From: Acanthaster planci
Lineage: Eukaryota > Echinodermata > Asteroidea > Valvatida > Acanthasteridae
Direction: 5' to 3'
Assembly (NCBI RefSeq): GCF_001949145.1
Contig: NW_019091702.1
Span: forward strand, 162,393-179,018
DNA: 16,626 bases
Positions 10,601-16,626 of this stretch are shown one piece after another; the first letter of the stretch is position 1; each line of letters begins with the position of its first letter. A program made the position numbers and the translations under genes. The notes below the pieces were generated by a model. That model saw only the letters and a list, made by a program, of their open reading frames with translations, had not been told where the DNA came from and did not search any database.

Positions 10601-13600
10601 ACCTCCTCTACTGTTTCCTTTTTGATGCCGACATTACGAATTGTATAAACAACTGCTGAACTATGATTCCAAGTTACCGGTATTTCTGTCATTAACCAGT
10701 TAAAAAAGGTATGCAAATTACGATTTCCAACGGCACCTTTGCAACCAAAGGTGAATGATGAATGTGTGATACTGTACATGTATGTACATGTATGTACATG
10801 TACATGTATGTACATGTACATTTATACTGTTATTTGTATAAATGTACAAGTACCGGTATTTAAAAACATGCACACTCAAAACATTTGCAGGTGCTTGTAC
10901 ATGTGTAATTGTGTAAAGAAAGGTTAATGATAACATTTGCCCTTCCAGCCATTAAAATGACATTCCTGTGGGCAATCAGACAACCTAAACAGAATGTCGA
11001 CCAACGCACACCTGCACAATATTACTGTCTGCACGGACCAATACCAACATGTGCACATGTATACACACTGCCATTCTTCACATAACTTGACGTCCAGCGA
11101 ATTTGACGTCCGAGGGCTCGTTGAGACTACAAGTCTAACATCAGCGGTAACCAAGCTGAATAACAGGCTATAATCTGACGAGCAAATGACAGCAACAGTG
11201 GCTACTATGCAACGAGCTTCCGTCGCTGTGAGCCCATTATCTTGACAGTGGCTAATGCACCGGGCCCAGAACATAAGGGGGGAAGGCATGAGAAGAGAAC
11301 AATGTGAGTCAAGAATTGGAAGTAGGTACATTTGTTGTTCATACAAGTACCTGCACCGGTACATTATTTCCATGGAACGACTTATATAGGAATATATTCC
11401 ATAATCATGTACAGCTATCCCTGAAGCAATGAGCTTGTGGGTGAGTCTTTCCACATCCTGTGTAAACTTGTACGAGTTCAAAAATCTGAAGAACATCCAA
11501 TTATTTGCGTCTTTGGTAAAAAATCTTGAGTAATTAGGCATTACCTACATGTACTGGTGCTGTACATGAACATGTGCATGTACATACAGTGCACATGGAT
11601 CACTGCTTATACATACATGTACATGTAAATCCTACGGTTTCATATTACATGAACAGAGCACTTTAGGTACATGTATAGTCAGAGACACGGATTTACATAT
11701 TTAGTAGCACTCAATACAATTCAAAACTGCTCAGTAATTAACACAAATCATCCTCAAACAGCTAACTGAATTCGTACATTGATTAATATTTATCAGCGGT
11801 TTGATGACGGCAGTTAGCAGCGACCAAACCAAGTGCTAATGTGGGTAAAACACATTAACCAGTTAACTGGGTGAATTAATATAATCCACATTAATTTACC
11901 CTGCAAGTATCAGTACACACACCTGTATTCTGCCCACACATGCACGCATTTGATGTGACGTACACATATTTCCTCAATCTCCTTATCATCCAAATCAATA
12001 CATAGTGCAGGTGCAAATGCTGTTCATTAAAGGTTAGTTTCAGAGAAAAACCCCTACATCTATTTAATACAAGTGCACACTGCAATAAACTGAAATGTGA
12101 CACAAGACTGATTAAAAACAGTACATGTATGTGCTTAAGCTCACATAATTTGTGCATTGATTGTGTACAGTGCCGTACACACAAATATTGTATGTAATTA
12201 GTGATTACCAACATAAACCCTTCCCAATCAGAACACACCCGAAATCAAATGGTATACCCCTCACACTAACGCAAAGTCAAGAAAGGTTGGGCTAGACCAC
12301 ACTCACCAAGGGGGCAGACCATATTAGAGTCTTTAAAGAGGAGATGAGTCCGCAGGGTGAAAAGGAGAGATGAAACCCCTACACATTTGAACAGAACAGC
12401 ACAAAAGGATGACAAAAACCACACACACGCATAGGTCTTGTTTTGTCTATCTAGAATGAATGGAATAAATATAATTCACCAACAGGGAAAAATCACCACA
12501 GCCTCACACAAAACAGGCTTTACTTTATTAAATAATAAGAATAGATATTTTGAAACGCTTTCCATGTCACAGACATCTGAAAGCACTGTACAATTACAAC
12601 ATTTTACAAATTAATTAAAAGTACAACAAAACAAGAGATTAACAAATGACAAGAAATTTAAACCACCCATGAAGAAAAGTACTGTTTAAACTGATGTATT
12701 TTCAAGCGAGTTTCAAAAATGTCTAGAGAGTCTTCAGATCGACTTTCCATTGGTATGTGGAGATTACAGACAAGGGACACAAATAAGCCTTTCGCAAGTT
12801 CAATGTCAATAAAATCTGGTACACTGAGTTATCTGAGTGCACATAAACATAACAATTTGAATTCCTCACACTAAAGGCACTGTTGCTATATCGGTACCTC
12901 GTGATAATGATTCGGGACAAGATTTTGCATAGCGACCACCATTTCATTCCGGTTTAATTTGCAAAAGGTTTATTGTGAAGCAACCGTTACCTCAGTATTT
13001 AGTCATGCCTAGTGACTGTTGTAAACCAATTGCACCTGAGGTTGTCAAACGCAGAGTGAATGTACTTGATTCTAACACTGAGTAGTTCACACAGATAGTC
13101 TGGAGCTGATCCCTTTATGATTTAAAACTGGACACGCAAATAATCTTTAAGTGGAACTGTGTAACTTACAAGTCATGAAAATGTCCCCTCCTTAAGATCT
13201 CACTGTAAAATTACTTCCAAACCCCCCAAATCACCTTAATTTTTACCTGGGCCATCCCAAATCTTCGAAAATTCCACACGTACCAGTATATGATTTACAC
13301 TGAACCTAAGAAGTCAGGGGTACCCCTCCAAAATCAAATAATACATGTACTTAAACTATGATGGTAAAAATGCAAAGTCCAACATAGCTAGTACTGATTT
13401 TCAAAGTCTTGATGCACGCGGTATTTTCAAGGTTCAAAATGCTTAGCTCCACTAATGTAAAAAGTCACATGTCCTTTTCCCACTGCATAAACTCACACGG
13501 AACAATTACATGTCTGACTTCTCACCGGTTCAGTGCTTTTGCATGCTTTCCACACAAGCCACAGCGTTTGCCTGTTGCATTTCATGATGGAAACCAATCC

Positions 13601-16270
13601 TCAAACACGCACAAATAACAGGCGCCTGCCACGTCCTTGGGAAATAATTCACCATCCCATCAGTGTGGAAAGTTGCGATTTGCAGTGAGTCTCGCACCTG
13701 CTTACCAATTGACATCTTTCATCTCCTCACTGCCCTGACGTAATACTGTGCAGTACATGTAGATGACCCACAAAGTAGACAGGGCTCTGGTAATGAATTC
13801 ACACTGCAGTAATCAGCTCAGCTTCAATTCCATTCTCTTTGAACATTCAACAAAGATCTTTTTTGTTTCACTGATTTGTTCATTCAAATGATGGTTGAAT
13901 TACATGTACATGTAACATGCTGACCTACATGAACATGTACATGCAAAAAATTTTAATATGACAGTCGGTGTATATGTACATGTATGTTTCCATCATTCAA
14001 ATCAACTCAAACAAAAAAAAGAATCAGTCTTCTCATTTTAATTTCCAAGATAAATACTAAAATGAATGATGAATCCTGCATGTTCTGTCTAAACTCTAAA
14101 GCAATTTTCATGCTGAGATATATACTAGTATGTGAATAGAGACCAATAGTTACGATTCTGATTATGGCTGAAAATACATAAGACCCTCATGGACATTTCA
14201 ATATTTAAATTAATTAACAACAACTTCTTTATCACTCAGCGCGCATGAAATAAAAGTATGTACCATACATGACGCTCACCTAATGGACATGGAAAAAATG
14301 TTCACTAATCCTGAATAATGGATTGTGCATGCCTCGGTGGCAGCCTATTTTACAGAGCCAATGGCGAGGCCTAAAGTGACATTTTCCGGTCTGTCCATCT
14401 TCCACGATGGCAACCAGAATGTATACAGTGGATAGGCCTGAATACTTTATTGCCATTTTTCATTAGTACTACAACACATCAGCAGGCGACTGAAAATAAT
14501 ACGGGGATTTACATGTACAGGTGCAGTTACTGGTTCATGTATGCACATGACGTGTACATACAACAGAGTATGGTGGTTTCCTTTTTACCAATGTTTCTGA
14601 GATAAATCTTAACTGTACTTGTTAGGGAACGTGACAAAATTAGACAGGTGACTGATGTGGAGCTTTTAAGCTGTTTTGTCTCATTTTTTTTTCCTGAATG
14701 CCAACGAAGGAAATGTAAGATGGTCCATGGGCAACAATCAGAATGCAAATAAAAGCACAAATCTTGAGTGAAACTGAATAAAAACGGATGAAACAAGAAA
14801 ATCCAGAGGAAAAGTCATATTTACCCAACTACACTTTTCTTTGATTGCAACACCACTTTTGATTCACATTGGCCTTACCAAGTTGTCTTCTGAATGCAAT
14901 TGCTGATCAATTTCAGACAAGTGAAAATCTCACTTAAAAAACCCAACAAATTCTCTAATTTTTCAGGCATGTTCGATCATCTATTGGGAAAATTTTTTTT
15001 CACCAGCCAGCTGTACATGTACATTTGTAGGTGAATTGTCATTTGCACATCATAAGTATATCACACGCAGGTAAGAACAAGAGGAAAAAATAATAATTAA
15101 TACCACCGGCGGACGCGCTGCATTGGAAATGAGCAGTTGTCCTGGGGACAAGCAAATGTAAATAAGGCCGGGAGCGAACCAGCGGCTTAATGTGGGGACA
15201 GTTACATGTATAACAGACCGGCTGACAAGGAGAATACATCATAGGCAGGAGGGGGGGTGGCACAAGAAAAAGGCTTCAGGGGTTGGAATCAAGAGAATTG
15301 ATTCCTGGTGGATATTAGGATTCATAACATCCCTGTACATACAGATCGGTCATAAATGCACGTGCGCAGTCTGATGTGCAAGGGAAACCACAACTGAATT
15401 TAAATGAAATTAAATACACTTTCGTACCTCGGTACATATACATTTACATGTACATGTAGAGCTCTCCTCATACATGTACATGTATGCACTGGAAAATGTG
15501 AGTAAGATTAAATACTGTGCACAAACTTAAAACTGATTAGTTACGTGTTCACTCAAAACCAGGTTTTGCAAATAAGCACAGAATGCTGTTATAATTCTGT
15601 TACCAAAAAGAAATTTTTGAATGGTAACATATCTTTAGATTCATATACTACAAGAGAATCTCTACATACCATATTCATATTTTTATACAGTATCTACAAC
15701 TGAAATATATTTATCAAAGAACTAATTTCAGACAAGTAATATCTATCTATCCATCTTGATTTGAAGGACACCCTAACCAGCAAGGAAAAGACAGGTTGGT
15801 GGGAAGCGTGGCACGCGCCTTGCACGCACACAAGATGGCCATACATTCAAAAAGAAATTGGTTGCACATATTCAGTGCAATCCACCCCAAAGGTGCACGC
15901 ATAAACCTGTGCGCGCACACGGTGAGTTGCCACCAATAGACTGTCACTGCTATGTAAATAACATGCCCTCTCTTGTTCCTGCGCACCGCAGAAACCACAA
16001 ATTTTGCTAAATGAAGAAATTCAGTTCCAGTCTCTGCTGAGCCCTGGCCGCTATTAAAAAGAGAAAGGAAACAAATAGCAACACCCTCCCCCCCCCAAAA
16101 AAAAACCGGGAAAAGACAACAGCTTCACTCACCCTTAGGTGCTCCTCCGACCCCTTGGTGGGTATCATTGTGACCTTTGACCCCATGCCAATGCCTTCCC
16201 CGTTGGATTCTGTGTGAGTAGAGTTGGTCTGTCGCTTGGTCTTTGCCACCCGCCTTCGCCTTCTTGCCAT
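920..16270 (-). CDS. CTDSPL2: CTDSPL2 (SCP4)-like phosphatase, six-exon N-terminal part; 3' end outside window
   Basis: Joining six minus-strand exons (16270-16133, 6879-6744, 5776-5669, 4871-4602, 3733-3622, 1031-920) gives 876 bases, 292 codons without a stop; all five junctions have GT..AG introns and compatible phases (0, 1, 1, 1, 2). From memory of vertebrate CTDSPL2, matching blocks are ITSTP (residues 67-71), [15 protein letters not shown] (107-121), [13 protein letters not shown] (248-260) and PALPLKTR followed by SLVLDL (287-292). The length before the catalytic motif (about 290 residues) also matches. Family knowledge: CTDSPL2/SCP4 is a nuclear Mg-dependent Ser/Thr phosphatase using two Asp residues of DxDxT; Smad and FoxO proteins are reported substrates in mammals. 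D291 is the predicted nucleophile; the second Asp and Thr lie beyond the window. The two stretches outside the catalytic fold distinguish it from CTDSP1/2/L and CTDNEP1. The N-terminal half is basic, then acidic and low-complexity, so probably disordered. Confidence 0.93.
1811..2237. other. Assembly gap (427 N)
   Basis: An uninterrupted run of N inside intron 5. The frames spanning it are artefacts of translating N. The real gap length may differ from 427. Confidence 0.99.
2954..2996. repeat. Polypyrimidine (T-rich) tract
   Basis: Forty-three bases of T and C with one G on the plus strand, so polypurine on the gene's sense strand. It is probably a polyT-derived simple repeat. It is not a splice-site pyrimidine tract for CTDSPL2 because it lies on the opposite strand. 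Confidence 0.85.
3622..3733 (-). CDS. CTDSPL2: CTDSPL2 coding exon 5 with DEWETFDP linker (codons 218-255)
   Basis: A strong pyrimidine tract and acceptor (CTATGTCCGTCCAG|AT) complete codon 218 as Asp; donor GATCC|GTGAGT leaves two bases of codon 255. The exon is 112 bases and too short and stop-flanked to appear as a long open frame, but it is required by phase and homology. It encodes an acidic linker ending [12 protein letters not shown] (244-255), matching the EEDWEVFDP segment just before the phosphatase domain of vertebrate CTDSPL2. The Trp and the FDP are the conserved positions. Confidence 0.93.
3734..4601 (-). other. Intron 4 of CTDSPL2 (868 bases, phase 1)
   Basis: It begins GTCAGG and ends GTCCGTCCAG. 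There is no recognisable gene. A plus-strand frame ends at 4459 with somewhat protein-like composition, but no family was recognised and it lacks supporting context. Confidence 0.88.
4602..4871 (-). CDS. CTDSPL2: CTDSPL2 coding exon 4, low-complexity acidic region (codons 128-218)
   Basis: Acceptor CTTTGCCAG|GC completes codon 128 as Gly; donor ACAG|GTCAGG (weaker, C at +3) leaves one base of codon 218. The 270-base exon encodes a Ser/Ala/Pro/Val-rich stretch and then DTDDDE, with ten consecutive Glu at 197-206 and then DDEQLEE. The Glu run mixes GAA and GAG codons, so it is not a pure triplet repeat. The vertebrate protein is also acidic and unstructured here, but with little direct similarity. 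The assignment rests on the open frame, splice sites, and phase match to exons 3 and 5. A second in-phase acceptor nine bases downstream (ATGACAG|CT) is possible. The serine-rich frame on the plus strand across this exon is only its antisense shadow. Confidence 0.85.
4872..5668 (-). other. Intron 3 of CTDSPL2 (797 bases, phase 1)
   Basis: It begins GTAAGC and ends TTTGCCAG. It contains a GGACTCGAG-type short tandem/palindromic repeat near 4991-5031 with degenerate copies to about 5090, and a 47-codon coding-like frame at 5502-5362 discussed in the findings. That frame cannot be an alternative CTDSPL2 exon in its own reading frame, because exon 3 ends in phase 1 and would join it out of frame into an early stop. 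Confidence 0.88.
4991..5031. repeat. GGACTCGAG short tandem/palindromic repeat
   Basis: Units of the type GACTCGAGTCC repeat about three times, including the perfect 12-base palindrome GGACTCGAGTCC at 5019-5030. Degenerate ACTTGTGACTCGG and GGACTCAGCTTGG copies continue to about 5090. It lies in intron 3, about 120 bases upstream of the exon 4 acceptor, and resembles dispersed short repeats seen in other invertebrate genomes (from memory). Confidence 0.75.
5669..5776 (-). CDS. CTDSPL2: CTDSPL2 coding exon 3 with conserved [14 protein letters not shown] motif (codons 92-128)
   Basis: Acceptor TTGCTGCAG|TT, preceded by a pyrimidine-rich run, completes codon 92 as Ile (A|TT); donor AACG|GTAAGC leaves one base of codon 128. 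The exon encodes [18 protein letters not shown] at residues 107-124, the best-conserved element outside the catalytic domain: vertebrate CTDSPL2 has an almost identical SPPRTTLLGTIFSPV. It is a short linear motif in otherwise disordered sequence, so it probably binds a partner or regulates the enzyme (inference); I know of no established function. The Ser-Pro sites may be phosphorylated. The exon is 108 bases. Confidence 0.93.
5777..6743 (-). other. Intron 2 of CTDSPL2 (967 bases, phase 1)
   Basis: It begins GTAAGT and ends GCTGCAG. It is A/T-rich, with no gene, RNA or repeat recognised apart from a 12-base palindrome, ACTACATGTAGT, at 6329-6340 that recurs at 9085-9096. Confidence 0.88.
6744..6879 (-). 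CDS. CTDSPL2: CTDSPL2 coding exon 2 (residues 47-91 plus first base of codon 92)
   Basis: The acceptor is TTTACATCAG|CAACAG and the donor ACAA|GTAAGT (intron starts at 6743). The exon encodes 45 codons plus one base. Visible features are a basic cluster CKRKRE (53-58), the ITSTP block (67-71), which aligns with the LITSTP region of vertebrate CTDSPL2, and a second basic cluster PKPKRTK (73-79). Both clusters resemble classical nuclear localisation signals. ITSTPVP carries a Thr-Pro site that could be phosphorylated by a proline-directed kinase (inference). The acceptor is a tandem CAGCAACAG, so a second acceptor six bases downstream is possible; see findings. The vertebrate protein has extra residues before this region that are not encoded here. 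Confidence 0.88.
7846..8362 (-). pseudogene. Possible decayed coding fragment, family not recognised
   Basis: On the minus strand, protein-like stretches follow each other with frame changes: [17 protein letters not shown] (from 8362), then [12 protein letters not shown] and [20 protein letters not shown] in a second frame (to about 8041), then [20 protein letters not shown] and [14 protein letters not shown] in a third. The third frame continues past one TGA into [20 protein letters not shown]. They would need two frameshifts and a stop to be one gene, so if real it is a dead gene or transposon piece inside intron 1. I recognise no family. Chance open frames are a serious alternative. Confidence 0.18.
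8929..8952. repeat. 24-base perfect palindrome of TACATGTA units
   Basis: GGTACATGTACA is followed directly by its reverse complement TGTACATGTACC. It is preceded by ACC, forming a TACCGGTA word, and followed by another TACATGTAG at 8953-8960. It is part of the ACATGTA repeat family scattered through intron 1. Confidence 0.9.
9805..9834. repeat. Inverted repeat, 13-base arms with a 4-base loop
   Basis: The arm CACTGTACATGTA (9805-9817) and its exact reverse complement (9822-9834) are separated by AATA. Another GTGTACATGTACAC palindrome follows at once (about 9832-9845). The DNA could extrude a cruciform and the RNA could form a short hairpin, but the arms are too short and repeat-like for a microRNA precursor. 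Confidence 0.9.
10773..10821. repeat. TGTACATGTA microsatellite-like cluster
   Basis: About 49 bases made almost only of TGTACATG and TGTATG units, including a perfect TACATGTACATGTA at 10795-10808. Both strands read the same motif. It gives rise to tyrosine/methionine/histidine/valine-rich spurious frames on both strands. Confidence 0.9.
11543..11627. repeat. Loose cluster of ACATGTA words
   Basis: It contains CTACATGTAC, TGTACATG, CATGTGCATGTACATA and, at 11614-11627, the 14-base word TACATGTACATGTA. Degenerate spacers separate the copies. Confidence 0.75.
12520..12775 (-). mobile_element. Degraded LINE (L2/CR1-like) 3' end fragment
   Basis: On the minus strand a short frame reads [18 protein letters not shown] and ends in TAA at 12658. 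This resembles the C-terminal tail of many L2/CR1-type reverse transcriptases (pattern S-L-x-x-F-K-x-x-L-K-T-x-L-F). It is followed by a 3' tail with TGTACAGTGCTTTCAGA, then ACATGGAAAGCG, and a TTATTATTTA-like end. That matches the usual LINE 3' ends, where GCGCTTTGAG and GCGCTATATAAA boxes precede TTATT repeats. The reverse transcriptase core was not found upstream, so it is 5'-truncated and mutated. It could be a SINE sharing this tail. Confidence 0.5.
13901..13985. repeat. Cluster of ACATGTA palindromic words
   Basis: It has a TACATGTACATGTA 14-mer at 13901-13914, GAACATGTACATGC near 13931-13944 and TATGTACATGTATG near 13973-13986. It is the same family as the clusters at 10773, 11543 and 15431. 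Confidence 0.8.
15431..15484. repeat. Paired TACATGTACATGTA palindromes
   Basis: Two identical 14-base palindromes (15445-15458 and 15471-15484) are separated by 12 bases. They are preceded by GGTACATATACA, a degenerate copy. Confidence 0.9.
16133..16270 (-). CDS. CTDSPL2: CTDSPL2 coding exon 1 (residues 1-46)
   Basis: The ATG at 16270 begins [14 protein letters not shown], a strongly basic N-terminus compatible with nuclear targeting and with the basic start of vertebrate CTDSPL2. The start is supported by an in-frame TAA 18 bases upstream and by a favourable context (G at -3 and G at +4). The exon ends after 46 complete codons (phase 0) at a strong donor, AGG|GTGAGT, with the intron starting at 16132. 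The rest is Ser/Thr/Gly-rich with no recognisable domain. Sequence conservation here is weak, so this exon is assigned by the start codon, the donor and the phase match to exon 2 rather than by homology. It could be the first exon of the mRNA or follow an untranslated upstream exon outside the window. Confidence 0.8.
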
Positions 16271-16626
16271 GACGATGATGTCACCTTATTCAAAATTTTT
16301 TAAACAAGAAGTAATTTTAAAGGCGTTGCCTGGTGCCAAGTTATTAAAACGTAGTGGCTGCAGTTACAGAATTTGTGATGTGACTTGAAAATGGCATGGG
16401 GGTCCGTGAAGTAGACCCTAAAGCCTGTGCTAAGGCTTTCCTCCCTCCCCCATTTCAATATTTTATTAGTCCCCACCTTAAAAATTCGGAGCCCAGAGAA
16501 CAAAGTTTAAAATGTAGACCTTGGAGAAAAATACATTGTGTATAGGCAAATTCAACCAGATCATGCACAAAGGGACTGCACATTTAAACAGTATCAAAAA
16601 ATATCTTAACCCTAACTGCCCAAAAC
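16271..16626 (-). promoter_or_regulatory. Region upstream of the CTDSPL2 start codon (5'UTR/possible promoter)
   Basis: The 356 bases upstream of the ATG contain stops in the coding frame, the nearest a TAA 18 bases before the start, and no clear splice acceptor next to the ATG. No TATAAA consensus is visible; there are A/T-rich patches and a CT-rich stretch near 16438-16452. The sequence is compatible with a 5'UTR, a TATA-less promoter, or the end of an intron behind a non-coding first exon. The sequence alone does not decide between these. Confidence 0.3.

Larger units (their letters stand above)
6880..16132 (-). other. Intron 1 of CTDSPL2 (9,253 bases, phase 0)
   Basis: It begins GTGAGT and ends ACATCAG, separating the start-codon exon from the rest of the coding region. 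It holds many palindromic TACATGTA-type repeats between about 8.4 and 15.5 kb, a degraded LINE 3' end (12520-12775), and several homopolymer patches (for example C-runs near 8641-8665 and 16086-16097). Open frames inside it, including one of 205 codons at 11541-10924, show no recognisable homology. A long first intron is a common site for regulatory elements, but I cannot point to a specific enhancer. Confidence 0.85.

Noticed and set aside
12320-12385. GATGAGTCCGCAGGGTGAAA, reminiscent of a hammerhead ribozyme core
   Set aside because: The invariant C and U of the CUGAUGA box are replaced (GAGATGA), the stem II pairs are weak wobble pairs, and no consistent stems I and III with a cleavage site could be drawn.

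Overview
The window is eukaryotic genomic DNA holding the 5' half of one split gene on the minus strand. Six coding exons are spread over about 15.4 kb. Every exon junction has GT..AG borders and matching phase, and together they give an uninterrupted 292-codon reading frame. The protein is recognisable as the N-terminal part of CTDSPL2 (CTD small phosphatase-like protein 2, also called SCP4), a nuclear phosphatase of the FCP1/SCP DxDxT (HAD superfamily) family. The frame starts at an ATG at 16270 and runs off the low-coordinate edge after 920, exactly inside the catalytic DxDxT motif. Almost the whole phosphatase domain therefore lies outside the window.

The organism is a metazoan, probably a marine invertebrate and plausibly a deuterostome such as a lancelet, hemichordate or echinoderm. 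This rests on the divergent but clearly CTDSPL2-type protein, introns of 0.8 to 9.3 kb, and many copies of the palindromic words TACATGTA and TACCGGTA, which I associate with such genomes. I cannot fix the species. A 427-base run of N marks a draft-assembly gap.

Layout from high to low coordinates, in the direction of transcription: upstream/5'UTR region (16626-16271); exon 1 with a basic N-terminus (16270-16133); a 9.25 kb intron 1 rich in palindromic ACATGTA repeats and holding a degraded LINE 3' end; exon 2 with nuclear-localisation-like basic clusters (6879-6744); exon 3 with the conserved [14 protein letters not shown] motif (5776-5669); exon 4, low-complexity with a ten-Glu run (4871-4602); exon 5 with the DEWETFDP linker (3733-3622); exon 6 with YYFIKQLPP and the first strand of the phosphatase fold ending in SLVLDL (1031-920); then intron 6 to the edge. 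Intron 5 contains the assembly gap.

No second gene, RNA gene, CRISPR array or intact mobile element could be supported. The remaining items of interest are the repeat landscape of intron 1, a few coding-like but broken stretches in introns, and details of the CTDSPL2 gene structure. I see no evidence for a new multi-gene system here.
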